From Punica granatum (lineage: Eukaryota; Streptophyta; Magnoliopsida; Myrtales; Lythraceae), in the NCBI RefSeq assembly GCF_007655135.1, contig NC_045130.1, forward strand, positions 31,988,605-32,052,604: a stretch of 64,000 bases of DNA, read 5' to 3'. How positions within the stretch are numbered: the stretch's first letter is position 1; each line of letters starts with the position of its first letter. Below, piece by piece: positions 24,111-35,926 of the stretch. Both the position numbers and the translations under genes were made by a program. The notes below the pieces were generated by a model. That model searched no databases and was not told the origin of the DNA. It saw only the letters and a program-made list of their open reading frames with translations.

Positions 24111-24689
24111 ATTTTGTTGAGCACAATTGTTAAAATAAATGAATTAATCAGAATCTTAGATAAATTCAATGATTTTATAGTACCAGAGGACTGAAGAGTT
24201 ATTACAAGCTGCACCCGTGAACCTTCTTTGCAATTTTCTTTTCAATTTTTTTCTTTTTGGGGGGCTCAGTTTGAGTCAGTTCCCTGCAAATGCTACAAAT
24301 ACAATTCACCAAAATTCGGGAGTTTTCATGTTAGTGTCCTCCTTATCCGTCTCAAAATTTCACCGATGCACCCCGTAATCTTATGATCTTAATCGATGAT
24401 CTTGATCTGATGTGGTGAGCCGAGTCAGTGACAGTCACAGTAGAAAAATTTTCAGTCCCCGCAGCCCCTGACAAATTACAGCAGAAAGTCGTCAAACAGA
24501 GTCATCGGACGTGATTATCCGGAGTCGATCTGATCGCCAACCATGAAACATTCCGGTCCCTTAGACCATAATATTTCCCGCATTGTGCCAAAATTAGTAA
24601 TTACAAGTGTGTAGTATATTTGTGATCTTATCATCAGCTCATTTGCACCCTTTTGTTTTTTCCTCATTTTGATGCGTAGCCTGAAAAGA

Positions 24690-24812
24690 TCCCGACTAAT
24701 TTAGTTCGCGTCGGGTCAGTGCACTAATGAATAAAGCTCTCCAAGTATGAATTTTCTCCATTAACAAGATTTGAACCCAACCATTTGAACCAATCCATGC
24801 TGATTTTTTTCT
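24690..24812 (+). repeat. Dispersed SINE-like repeat, partial copy
   Basis: Shares CCCGACTAATTTAGTTCG, GAATTTTCTCCATT-ACAAGA-TTGAACCCAA and CCAATCCATGCTGAT with the copy at 15700-15886. Divergent and possibly internally deleted. Confidence 0.45.
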
Positions 24813-24976
24813 TCTCATTTTGTCGATTATGAGGAACCTCCATGAGCTTAGCATAAGGAAATGGAAAAATAAAATTAATATAAATAATAATCAAATCTAT
24901 AACTTGTAGGTTCTTAGGCGAGAGTATATGTTATATTGCATTACAATGCATTTCTCAATCTTGTGGAAGATATATT

Positions 24977-25440
24977 TGTAAAATTTTAACTGAACCTATA
25001 AACGATTAGGTTCATCTCCAATCTAAAAGCTCAAGCTATTAGGTTGTGGAATCCAAAATCATTTAAACCAATTCAATTTCTCTTAATTTTTTCATGTGGG
25101 ATTCTAACTCAACACCCGCCCTCACGCGGCAACAACAAGTGCCACATGGATTGAAATACTCGTCCTCAACAACTGACCATGAGTCTTTTTCCGTGCTCGG
25201 ACTAGGGGGAATCCACACTCAGACCAAACACAGGCGCACTGTAGCCACCCTCAACAAATAGATTTATCATGGTGTGAGCCCCTTATGATCGCGCGCAGAA
25301 GCATAAGCCGCTATGACAACATGTAAAATTTTCACTAGTCCTATAAGCGACTTAACCTATCTCCGACCAAAAAACTCAAGTTGCTAGGTTGGGAAACCGC
25401 TCAACCAAAAGTTTGTCGATTTTTTTTCATTTGTTATAGG
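24977..25440 (-). mobile_element. Decayed TRIM element, copy 2
   Basis: On the minus strand this is the same family as 10179-10755. The 3' LTR is at about 24977-25114 (ending, on the plus strand, CTCAACACCCGCCCTCAC, which includes the polypurine tract), and the 5' LTR starts near 25321. The primer site has decayed to TGTTGTCATAGC against TGGTATCAGAGC. The outer end is truncated or too diverged to place exactly. Confidence 0.7.
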
Positions 25441-27055
25441 AGAGGATTATGGGGTTATTACTGGGGTTGTTTGTTTTAATGTAAAGTCCGAACTTTAAAT
25501 AGTATTTTACAGCGTTTGTTTGTAGAAATTATAAAAGTAAACTATAGTAATCAATTTACTCAAGTTAGAACTTTATAACCGTAGTCGTTAACAACTTTGC
25601 ATTCAAAACAGGTAGAATTGTTAGATTACAACTGAAATTACAGTCTTGAGACCTTCAATCATTTCTATAAAAATAAATTATATATTATATTATCACTAGT
25701 TAATATTCCCTGTAATTTAATATAATTTACACAATAATCTCACATTTCAATTTTTAACCTAGGAAAAAAATTTCATAATTAAACTTTTCATTCATCCTTC
25801 ACATTCCATGTAATTTAATAATACTCGAACCGAACGTCCCTAAAAGAATAGAAAATATAATTAAACTCACTCACAAAAACTAAATTCAAAAGTTTTTTTT
25901 TTTTAATGTCAAGCAGAAACGTTAGTCACTAAGTGCAATCGTTCACTGTAGTTTACTCATTTGGTCGTAGGGATAGGAATAGATACAGCCTATGACTGGG
26001 ACAGGTTGCCGCGTTGTCTGAAGAATCATAAATTGCTGCTAATTTAGTCTTGGGACCTTTTCACATTTCGGGCAGGGGAGCAAGAAACAGAACACGAGTT
26101 GAAAACATCGACATTGGCATTAAAATCTTGCCCTTTTGCCAAATCAATTGTCCCCCTTTCAATTCCCTTGCCATTTGATGAAGTTGAGAGCTCCATTAAT
26201 GGTCCCGATTCCCGCCTCCCGCCCCTTGCCCGATATTCGACCTAAGCAGCCGAACCACTACCATCCTTTACCGTAGAATCGCATATGGGAATACTTTGTT
26301 GGGATACTTTATGCTACGATACGACTCCACATAAGCGGGAGAGAGTTACTACGACATCCTGCACGAGCCAAGATTGCTGCTCGTGCTTGTCGGACGGATG
26401 ACTTTCGGTAACCTCAGAAAATCGCCTCAACCCTAGTTCTGTGGCCGCATTGCCCCACCTTCATTCTGCAAACTAAATTGCATGTGCCCACCTACCAAAT
26501 GTGCTATATATAGTCTCTACCATCACTGAGCTAACCATTTTTCGGATTATAAAGAACACCTACGAGTCTAATATAAGGAACCTAAAAACTTAAAATATTA
26601 GACAAAAACGTATGCCACTGCACTACCCTTCCTTTATTACCAACCTAACCTAAATGGAATGTTTCATGATGCACCTGTCTTCCCAAACTTCCATACATCA
26701 TCTTTGCTGGTCTTCACGTTCCATGATCAACAATAACCATGTCTTGTAGAGTTTCTTTCCGATTCGAATGTGCAACTGAACATGTATCGATCAGTTTGTC
26801 GACAATATTTGCACAAATGCCTCTGAATTTCTAGCTTGGTTGATAATATATTGCAAGAAAATCATTTGTCCCCTAAATCGTGTGACTAAAAATTCTCCTA
26901 ATACTCGCTTAAACAAAATGACAGTAGATATTGATGTAATTACATCTACTGCCATTGGCGGTGATTAGGAGGATTTTTAGGATTACATTGAAGAGCTCTA
27001 TACGGCTATCTTGATTTTACATGTAGAGAAGTATACAATTTACATCTAGTGAAGG
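25441..27055. other. Intergenic and 3' flank of the DUF641 gene
   Basis: AT-rich spacer with no supported gene; the last few hundred bases before 27056 form the 3' flank of the minus-strand DUF641 gene. Confidence 0.45.
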
Positions 27056-28465
27056 TCAGCTACTCACCGGAGCAGCCACCGGAGACAAGTATACCTGACA
27101 CTGCACAACGTTCCGGCCGATCTTGAAGCCGGGCACGACCGTGAACTCAACCTGAATGTCTTCGTCCCCATCGGTGCCACTGATCTCGGAGTCCCCGCTG
27201 CTATCCGAGCAGAGGACATCCTCGGTCACGGACTCCATGAACACCTCGGAGAATCTCGAATTCCTTTTGGCTTGGAAGATTGAAACTTCCTCGTCGAATG
27301 AGAAGGCGAGGCAGTGCAGGACCCAGACCCGCTTGCACATCTCCGCGAAGGCTGTGAAGAAGCTCGAATCGGCGGGGCATCCCCCCGAAGTTATGAGCTT
27401 CCGGAGGCCCAAGTTCCCGAAGAAGGAGCACTCCATCTTGGCGTGGACCAGGGTCAGGTACTTCGCCCTCGTGAATTTGGCGAACGAGGAGTTCGGGTTT
27501 TGCGCGATGGAGTGCTTCGGGTTTACGGATTTGAGCTTCTTGAACTGGTCGAAGAAATGCTGCTGGGCTTGCCCCTGTTTCTTGGCAGAGTACTCTGTTG
27601 TCGGGAGCATGAAGTTGGGGAAATTGAATCCCTCGAAGATGGACTTGCAGACGAACGACTCGAACCCGTAAATCCTATGGCTCGGCTTCGCGAAGCTCGC
27701 CTCCGGTTCGATAAACTTGAGCGCCTCGTCGAGATCCCACTTCGCGGACTCCATCTCCTTCACCATCACCTTAACGAAGCTCCTCGCGGAACGCAGCGCG
27801 AAGTGCAGAACCTGCACGAAATGCGCCGGACCCAACGAACCGAACCTGAAGTTGTCGAAAAGCGATAAACACCCGCTCGCATTGAGCCTCTTCTCGATAG
27901 CCTTGTTCCCAGAAACCACCGCGCCGAGCTGATCCCTCAGCGCGGAGATCTCCAAGTCCTTGGCGTCGGACTCTGCCTCGAGCTTCTTGATCGTGATCTC
28001 GTACGTCCTCAAAAGGCTCTGCTGCTCCTGAATCTCCGCGAGCATGAGGGTCACTTGCGGGGAGATGTCGAGCTCCCGCCGGAGGAACTTCCGCTTGAGC
28101 TCCGATATGGCCCGGAGCTCGTCGACCACGGCCTGGTCGGAGGCCTGGATGGTCTCCCCGTCGTAGGGGTACTGGGCGAGCTGGAGCTCGGCGTAGGCGG
28201 CCTTGATGGTGCTGGCGCCGGCGAAGAGCCTGGCGACGACGGCCTCGAGGACGGCCCGGTGCTTCGCCTTGAGGTCGTCTTCGGCCTTGTCCCGGTAAGT
28301 CTCTTCCTTGAGGGACTTGTTGTCGTGGGAAGAGGGGAGGATGCAAATGCCGATCTTGTTGCCGCCGCCATTCTTGTCCTTGGACCGGAGGTTGATGACC
28401 CTGTGGATGGTTCTTGAGAATCTGCTGCTCTTGGACTTGAATGCCAACGTCGTCTCTTCCTCCAT
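27056..28465 (-). CDS. UNE1: DUF641 protein, UNE1/GIL1/IRKI family
   Basis: A single exon encodes 469 residues. After a basic N-terminus, about residues 60-190 form the DUF641 domain (LKAKHRAVLEAVVARLFAGAST, YAELQLAQYPYDGE, VVDELRAISELKRKF), and 140-196 are heptad-rich and likely coiled coil. The C-terminal half holds the family's conserved blocks, including GFESFVCKSIFEGF and the tail PGFKIGRNVVQCQVYLSPV. The family includes GIL1 (gravitropism in light), IRK-interacting protein and UNE1 (embryo sac fertilisation); biochemical function is unknown. Length fits UNE1 (about 460) better than GIL1 or IRKI (about 560). ATG 28465 is the first in frame and gives the typical MEEE start. The gene is GC-rich, which opens long chance frames on the other strand. 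It is tail-to-tail with TPS. Confidence 0.92.
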   Translation of the reverse strand: MEEETTLAFKSKSSRFSRTIHRVINLRSKDKNGGGNKIGICILPSSHDNKSLKEETYRDKAEDDLKAKHRAVLEAVVARLFAGASTIKAAYAELQLAQYPYDGETIQASDQAVVDELRAISELKRKFLRRELDISPQVTLMLAEIQEQQSLLRTYEITIKKLEAESDAKDLEISALRDQLGAVVSGNKAIEKRLNASGCLSLFDNFRFGSLGPAHFVQVLHFALRSARSFVKVMVKEMESAKWDLDEALKFIEPEASFAKPSHRIYGFESFVCKSIFEGFNFPNFMLPTTEYSAKKQGQAQQHFFDQFKKLKSVNPKHSIAQNPNSSFAKFTRAKYLTLVHAKMECSFFGNLGLRKLITSGGCPADSSFFTAFAEMCKRVWVLHCLAFSFDEEVSIFQAKRNSRFSEVFMESVTEDVLCSDSSGDSEISGTDGDEDIQVEFTVVPGFKIGRNVVQCQVYLSPVAAPVSS

Positions 28466-30214
28466 TAAATGCTGAAGGAAGTGCAGGAAGGGATGGAAGA
28501 TGGAAGAGGAAGGAAGGAAGGTCAGGCTATGGAGTTTAAGTTCATGGGAGGGATGGGGATGTTTGGTGAGGAAGGGAAAGGGAAGAGCTTGGTTTTGGTA
28601 TGATTTTATCTGCCTGCTAAAGAAAGGCGAAGTGAGCTGAGTGTGTCTGAGCGACAGAGAGAAGACGGAGTCTTTTTGTTTGCGTGATGTAAAAAGGAGG
28701 AGCAGACAAATTTGACTCTTTTACGTTGTCTCGATTCAGAGCCGGAGATGGTGTTAATTATCAGACACCTGATTCCGGGAATGTGATTCCGTGACAAATT
28801 AAAATTTCTCACTTAATGAACTTTATCTATAGTACATATGTTCGAAACTAGTATTGGTTTTTCCAGACTATTCGCAATTTATTTTTCTTAAGTAATATCA
28901 CGTATTCTTATCAGAGAGTTTTACTCCATTAGTGAGTCAGCTCGGCTCAAACTGTATTAGTCTTGACCCATTGAACTTCCGAATAGCATGATACATATCG
29001 GAAAAAAAAGTTCGAAACACACTAAAAGTATTTCGTGATTAGTGTCATATACTAAATGTCTAAACATAGGTTGATCTCAGCTAACAAGCCGAGGATACTT
29101 GGTTCACTCACCTTAAAAAAAATAGATATACACATAAACATGTATATATATAATATATTATACTACAAAAGCTCGAATCAAGATGAATTAGTTTTAGTGA
29201 TTCATCAATATCTCTTTTCTTGAGTAAATTTCTAGTTCGTCTTATGAATGGATAATATATGCAATTAAGATAGTTTTATTTTTTAATGGATTGATCCGAT
29301 TTGAACCTAAATTAGCCGCTGTTTATTATACTTTCAAATATTAAGTGGTCTAATTGGAAAAAAAAAAGTGAAAGAGGCATATGCCTTATATGGTGTTTAG
29401 ATGTGTTCGTACATTCTTCATGTACCATGCAGGGTGATATTTCGATCTGTTTGGCTTACACTGGGTAATGATTTTGCGGGGAACAATTGTCACCAAAACG
29501 TTTCCTTAATCGAGATTAGTCAAGTTATATGTACCATGTGTTCGATGATCTTTTTCTTCGTGGAGACGGACACAGGAAATGAATCAAGGAGGAACAGGAT
29601 GAGTAATAGGATTATAAAATTTCTGATTTAGGGGGACCAAATACATGTAATTTCATGAGTAATGAAAAACAACGTATAGATTTCCTTTTAACGTTACCAA
29701 AACTTTGTTTATATGCACAAATGCGTGTATTTTAGAAATATATAATAAAATTCTCGGTGTTTGCCGGCTTGATCTTAGAATTTGTAATGGTGCCGGTACA
29801 ACTATTTCATCTTTCAATGGTGGAAAATAAGAATATCAAGAATTATATATGAAAAAAATTATATGAATTGCATTGCTAGATTTCAAGCCTTGATTGACTT
29901 CAAATTTTCTACAAGAATAAAATTTAGAGTTTGGTTGCTTCTATAAAAGCCGCATAATACTCCATTAAATTCATTTTTTAAAATGAATTATTTTAAAATA
30001 TATATTTTTTTTGTTACGAAGATCAAGGATGAAGATCATGGATGTAACGAGAAATAAGAAATATGATGATAAAAGAGTTCCGAATGTTCTATTTGTAAAA
30101 ATTAAATCTGAAATCTTTTAATTTCAAGTCAAGGATGAGTACTATTTTATCGCTCTCTTCTTTTTTATTTTGTATTATATCTTTTATTTGCACCACTCAG
30201 ATTACAAGATAAAT
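28466..30214. other. DUF641 promoter side and intergenic
   Basis: The first few hundred bases should hold the promoter and 5' UTR of the DUF641 gene; no clear TATA box is decisive. A partial SINE-like repeat lies at 28905-29010. The 76-codon frame at 29401-29631 has no recognised motif. Confidence 0.45.
28905..29010 (-). repeat. Dispersed SINE-like repeat, 5' fragment
   Basis: On the minus strand TTTTTTTCCGATATGT, TTGAGCCGAGCTGACTCAC and GGAGTAAAACTCTC match the first half of the copy at 15700-15886 in the same order. Confidence 0.5.
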
Positions 30215-30350
30215 GGATCTCAATTAATATACAAGTTGTATCGTCTCACTAAAGTGAAACTCTTTCAGTCGTGAATTTTCTCTATTCACATGCTTGTATC
30301 GAAATCTTATTTAAGAGAAACGACACCAAATCACCAAAACCAATCTGATT
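30215..30350 (+). repeat. Dispersed SINE-like repeat, copy
   Basis: Contains CTCACTAAAGTGAAACTCTTTCAGTCGTGAATTT-type order followed by TTATTTAAGAGAAACGA and CAAATCACC, aligning block by block with the copies at 15700 and 40040. Confidence 0.5.
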
Positions 30351-30924
30351 GATTTTGTATTCTATGATGAAAGAAAGAGGCACAAGGAGGAGCCGGTGCA
30401 AAATTCAAACTTTTTTTTTGGTCGGAGCAAAATTCAAACTTTGTTGGGTATTACTTTGTTTTTTGGGGTATTCCTTTTATTACAATTATCATTATCACTT
30501 TTTATTTTGCTTGAAGGGAATTCTTTTTTATTTTCATAATTGAAAGTATATTTAATAAAATTAGTAGGTCTAGCTAGAGGAGTAGCTAGATCCAATTTTC
30601 AGATATATAATATATAAAAGAAAAAAATTATATTTGCACACCGGGATGTGATGTGCCCTTCACTTTGATGTGATTGATGAGATAAGAAAATGGTAGGACC
30701 CCATTCCCATTCTTCTCCAATTAGCAATGGCATGCCACAAATTTGAATGTGTTCGAGTGTTTGACTACATAATCATATTGTCTCGAATGCTTAACACCTC
30801 CAACTTCAAGAACTCTATTGGTTTTTCTTTTCCCGCACTCTTTGTAGGTCCGAAATCAAGTTTCTCCAACAAAAATCCCTTGAATTTAAGGGAAATCCTA
30901 ACATGGCTTTAAATAATGGTTACA

Positions 30925-31160
30925 CACTTGATATATCGTTTCAAGTATTTAGTATTTAAGTTCAAATATTTAATACTTTTACTATTTGTGATGAATTAAT
31001 CAAATACTAAATATTTGAATTAAAATATTAAATACTTCATATGACAGTAAAAATAATAAATATTTATACTAATTACAGGTACTAAAAGTAAAAAATACTT
31101 TAACATAATTACTAAATACTTGAACTGAAAGTACTAATACGTGTTACTGTGATTTTGAGT
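30925..31160. repeat. AT-rich fold-back repeat, copy 1
   Basis: Largely self-complementary: TTTAGTATTTAAG and CAAATATTTAATAC on the left are mirrored by ATTACTAAATACTTG and GTACTAATACGTG on the right. Related units lie at 31925-32105 and 55560-55795. No clear target duplication. Confidence 0.6.
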
Positions 31161-31307
31161 CATACAAGAAAGACCATGAATTTAAAACCCTCAACATTCT
31201 AGTTACAAACCTTCAAGAAGGCATTAAAATAGTAATTTCTAGATATAATATGAAGAAATTTTTCAATGTGCATTCTAATATCCAAAAATTTAATAAATTT
31301 TAACTAA

Positions 31308-31436
31308 TCTAGTTCGGCTACTAAGATGTGAAGATCTTTCAATTATGAATTTTCCCCATATTCACTAGATGAATTCGAGAATTTATTTAAAGGACACAAG
31401 CGTCGAACCGTTTGAATCAATATATGCGGGTTAATA
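31308..31436 (+). repeat. Dispersed SINE-like repeat, diverged copy
   Basis: TAACTAATCTAGTTCGGC, ATTATGAATTTTCCCC, TTATTTAAAGGACACAAGCG and CCGTTTGAATCAATA follow the family order with many changes. Confidence 0.45.
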
Positions 31437-34048
31437 TTAAGAATTTTCAGTCATAGATTAGTACATTAAGTGTATATTATGGGCATAAAATGCTTTTAAT
31501 TTACACCAATGATATTTAACATTATCCATTGATGTCAAGTAGTGTTCTATGCGTGCATTATTAGCGAAGTTTGCTTACAGCTTCCGTTCGGCTTGAAAAG
31601 TTCTGGCCATCCTCAGCTTATTCATCACTCAATTCGCTCATAATGACGCGCTCCAGCAAGGCTTCGAAATTCGATTCCACAATTTTTGTTATAGCTCATA
31701 CATATTGTATAGGTGGGACCTTGTTTTCACTGTGTAGTAAACATAAATTTTCAGTTCGGGAGAGTATCATATCAATTATGATCGCTGGGTTGGAATGGTG
31801 CAAAGTTCAGTGCATGTTATCCATCTCATGCGTGGGGCACGGCAATTGCTACAAAACACACACAGCATCTTGCAGTTATATGGTCAGTCTAACGTGACAA
31901 GGAGATACGGCGATATATTTGCTTATTTCAGTTTAAGTATTGAGTAGTTCAATGAAGTGCTTAATACTATTGTTTTTAACTTTTATTTTCAATTCAAGTA
32001 TTTAATACTTTGTATAGTTCATTAAAAATAGTAAAAATACTAGATACTTGAACTCAAGTACTAAATACTCGAATTAAAGTACCAAAAGTGACACCCTTAC
32101 ACTATGTCGTGTTGGAATTTCTCCTTACAGCATCTCCATAAATACCATCAAATGTTCAATCTTATCTATTCATTTTTTTTTATGAGTGATACTGAATTTT
32201 ATTTCGAATAATAAGGAACATTATGGAACGTCACTACAAGAGTATCCCTTGAAAACAGTAAGAGCATCGCAACCTAAACTCAAGTCAAGTTGACAAAGGT
32301 CATGCACCTGGTAATTCAACGCTCTATTATAGCTAGATGATCTTTCATTTCTTTTTCTGCCCATCTAGTACGATGCCGATCCATTGCACCGAACAAGAGA
32401 GGGGGCATGAGATATCCCACGGATGAAAACCGATCTTAAAACTTGATCGTGCTGATACTAACTATTCGTTTTACGTAACTAGATGATTTATATTTGCAAG
32501 GTTACGTTGTAAGTAGTATATGACACCCTACACTGTTGACTTTCAAAATGAATAAATAACAATAATATTAATCTCTCACTTTATTGAAATTGCAATGGAA
32601 ATAAATTTTCTTTATAAAAAAGGGAGGTGGAATTTTTCTATTATTCTTTTGGTGACAGTTTTTTTCCCCCTCTTTTCTGTTCAGTGGAGAGAAAAATTAA
32701 ATGTAACGGTATGAATGAGAGGACATCTTGAGCTGAATTTCTATCATGACTGAAATTTGTCGATTTAATTTCGAAGGGATTTCCAATTCCAAGAGCGAGT
32801 ATAGTATACTTATATAATATTTTTTTCTATTATATGGAGGATTTAAAAGTCTAATAAGACTCAAACTTGAAAGCTCTCGATTTTTATACAAAAATGTGTT
32901 TTACTGTATTACATTTCTTTTATATATATATATATATAACATTGTTTTAAATAAATAAATAAATAAATATATATATATATATATATATGACGACCTCAAT
33001 AATTTCACTGACCGGACACTGAACTGCGTACAACCTCAGGAGGAGAGAAAGGAAAGAATGTGATGGGCAACAGAAAAAGACATGGTCGAAATAAGATGGT
33101 GACAAATACACAGGCCAAGAACTTACCTGAAATTGTGGAGCACTTGAATTATAATGTTCTAGTGCATTTATTATTAGCATCAATCGATTGCCGAATTAAA
33201 GCAATAGGTATGATGTAAAATTGTTGGGAAGGACTGTTACTCTATTGGCCGAAAAACATCGATTCTCTTATTCGAATATGCCGTGTCAGTTTCTCATGAA
33301 ATGAATTAATGTTCAAGATGTAAAGATATCGACTGGTCTAGGATATCTAGTGGGGCCAAGAGTTTGATTAATGAATTTCAACTCATCATGTAATGAATTT
33401 CCTCGGCTTGAGCCTTGAGCTTCCCTGAATTAATGGAAACGCTCCTCCATTAACTCAATGGCTCCGATGTCTTATCTTAATGAAATTCTTTATTTTCGCA
33501 AAGTGGGTGTACATATATATATATATATATATATGTATGTATATGTTGTTCACCCATGATAGAAAATAATGATGAGTCTCGACCATAGCTATAGCTAGTT
33601 TTGAATATCGTTGAAAAACAACAGACAATGGGACACAAAATTGAAAGCTAATAAATTGTAATTTAATGGAAAACCTTGGCCCCTCCCCATGCCAAGAAAG
33701 CGACGCTAATTAATTATGGAGAAAGTCACTTGATGTTGTGAACTCTAATTAGCCTAAAGTTGTTCTAAGTTTGAAACTTGCTTTGGATTTTAGGGGACTT
33801 GTTCGGACTCTTTAAAGACGAGTCATCTCCACGCTCTGTGAGTTGATGAGTCAATTTTTTTTTTCAATGGCGAAATCAGTATTACCAAAAAATTAATCTT
33901 ACAACTTGTGAAATGATGAATAGATTTTATAAAGGAAGCTGATAATTTTATGATTTTATCTCGCTCTCTATTTACATTTTAGATTTCAAATTGGGTGGGA
34001 TATAAACATTATAATATGTATAATTTTTCTATTTTTATTGTCAAAACT
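31437..34048. other. Intergenic, AT-rich, no gene recognised
   Basis: Contains the second AT-rich fold-back repeat (31925-32105), compound (AAAT)n/(AT)n near 32949-32988 and (AT)n near 33513-33533. The 108-codon frame at 31571-31897 has no recognised domain. Confidence 0.45.
31925..32105. repeat. AT-rich fold-back repeat, copy 2
   Basis: TTCAAGTATTTAATACTTT pairs with the GTACTAAATACT... blocks to its right; same family as 30925-31160. Confidence 0.55.
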
Positions 34049-34437
34049 CTAAAATTTTCATTGGACCTATAAGCGGTTGGACACATCTCTAATCTAAAAG
34101 TTTGAATTGATAAATTATGGTACTCAATTTTTTATAAAATCTCTTATTAACAGTTTTCCATGTGAGATCTAAATTCTCAACACCCGTCCTCACGTGACAA
34201 CGTGTGATCCATCACGTGCTACGTGCCCCTAAATCTCGCCCTCCACAATTGACCGCAAACCAAATATCCTCTTTCGTGCTCAGGCGAGGGGGGACAAACT
34301 AAACTAGAGGCGCACTTTTTGGCTACCTCGATACTGGAGGTGGCGAGGTGTGAGCTCACAAATGAACGTAGAAGCGTAACCCGTTCGGATATCATATAAA
34401 ATTTTCACTGGGCTTATAAGTGATTAGGCCTGTCTTT
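34049..34437 (-). mobile_element. Decayed TRIM element, copy 3, truncated
   Basis: Minus-strand relative of 10179-10755. The 3' LTR is at about 34049-34182 (ending CTCAACACCCGTCCTCACGTG with its polypurine tract), and the 5' LTR starts near 34397 next to a decayed primer site (TGATATCCGAAC). The 5' LTR is cut short at 34437 by the neighbouring LTR element. Confidence 0.7.
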
Positions 34438-35660
34438 CACGAAAATTAAATTAAGAGGAGAAGAAGAGTTAGAGAGATTGAGAATATGTAGCGGCCATAG
34501 GCCAAAACCACGGGAGTGATTTATTACATTAACCGACTTAGGAGAATACATGGAATACTCACAAATTTATAAGCTCAATAAAGCAACAAATTAAGAATAA
34601 CATAAATCTCAAAATAGATATTCCCAACCTAATTAATCCGATACAATTTTATTCAAATATTTTTAGTGTGTTTGGTAACAGAGTATGATTATGATTTTAT
34701 TTGATTTTACGGGATAAAGACAAAAGTAGTTGGAAAAATTTATTATTAATTTGAATAAGAAAATAAAAAGGTAATAATTGTATTGTTGAATTGAGGAAAA
34801 AGTAATGAATAGTTGAGAGAATTTAGTGTTAAAAAATTTAATCGTAATAATAGATAAAAAAAAGTATGTGAGAGAATTTGTTATTAAAATGAAGAAAAAA
34901 AAGTAATGATTATATTATTGAATAAAGAGAAAATTAAAATGCAATTAAGATAAACTTAACTTCATTTTCAAACATGATAAATTTTCTAAAATATCAAAAT
35001 AATATCTTACACTCTTCCTCCATATGAGCATGCAACACATTGAAATGCTTGTCATGCAAGTAAAAACGAGTTTGACGACAACTGGGGCTCCTTCGCCTAA
35101 CGGATCATGACTGCGGATTGACTTGGGTGCTTTGCAAAACAGTCATCGAGAATTTGGCTCGAGCTGCTTGGCTTTATAGGTCGAAGGATAATGGTTGACT
35201 TAAGGTGTCTAGCTTTCAGAGATCAAATGAAACGATTTGAGCATCTTGGTTTCAGAATGCGAAAGAGATTGGCTTGAGTCTTTCTGACTTCAACAGTCTA
35301 TTATTTGTCATCTTTATCATCTCATCATCATCAGGTCCCATCCTCCTGCTCTTACACCATCAAGAAAATTAAATTAAGAGGAGAATAAGAGTTAAAGATT
35401 GAGAATACGTGATGGCCACAGGCCAAAATCACAATGATTTATTATATTAACTGATTCAGGAGACTACATAGAATACCCACTTATTTATAGGCTCGATGAA
35501 GCAACAAATTAGGATTAACATAAACTTCAAAATATCGAGACGACATCAACCAAATATTGAAAAATCTAAAAGATATTCCCAACCTAATTGATTAGATGCA
35601 ATCTTATTCAAATACTCTAATTCCTAAAATATCAAAATGACATCTCTCCCAAAAACCACA
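34438..35660 (-). mobile_element. Small non-coding LTR retroelement with nested MITE
   Basis: Two direct repeats share GAAAATTAAATTAAGAGGAG, GGCCAAAA, TATAAGCTC/TATAGGCTC and ATATTCCCAACCTAATT. Read on the minus strand, the 5' LTR is about 35660-35362 with TATAAATA inside, followed by TGGTGTAAGAGC, a variant of the methionine-tRNA primer site. The 3' LTR is about 35011-34438, preceded by purine tract GGAGGAAGAG and split by the MITE at 34666-34976. The 335-bp interior encodes nothing. It abuts the truncated TRIM copy at 34437. Confidence 0.7.
34666..34976. mobile_element. AT-rich MITE inside an LTR
   Basis: Ends GTGTGTTTGGTAACAG and CATTTTCAAACATG match the MITE at 9797-10112 in opposite orientation. 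The flanking LTR sequence (TATTCAAATA before, CTAAAATATCAAAAT after) is contiguous in the uninterrupted LTR near 35608-35640, which shows it inserted later. Confidence 0.65.
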
Positions 35661-35923
35661 ATATCTTATTGAAGTGCAGGTGATCAAGTGATCTCAAAGG
35701 GCATAAAATAACCACATATATTTTCATTCAATTTTTTTTATAATTATTTTCATTCAACTTAATTGGAAAATTTTAAATAATTTTTGAAAAATGACTTCTA
35801 ATTTTTATTTTCGAATTAATTAAAGTTGTTTTTGAAGATGCACCGACATGTATTATTCAGAATTGCTCCACCACAATCGCCCTAAGCTTCACCCTAGTCT
35901 AGGCAAAGTGGCTGGCCAAGCCT
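35661..35923. other. Short spacer between two transposons
   Basis: No gene or repeat recognised. Confidence 0.4.
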
Positions 35924-35926
35924 AAG

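Noticed and set aside
27156..28417. Long plus-strand frames opposite the DUF641 gene, and minus-strand frames in other phases
   Set aside because: They are by-products of GC-rich third codon positions; composition is Arg/Pro/Gly biased and no domain is present.
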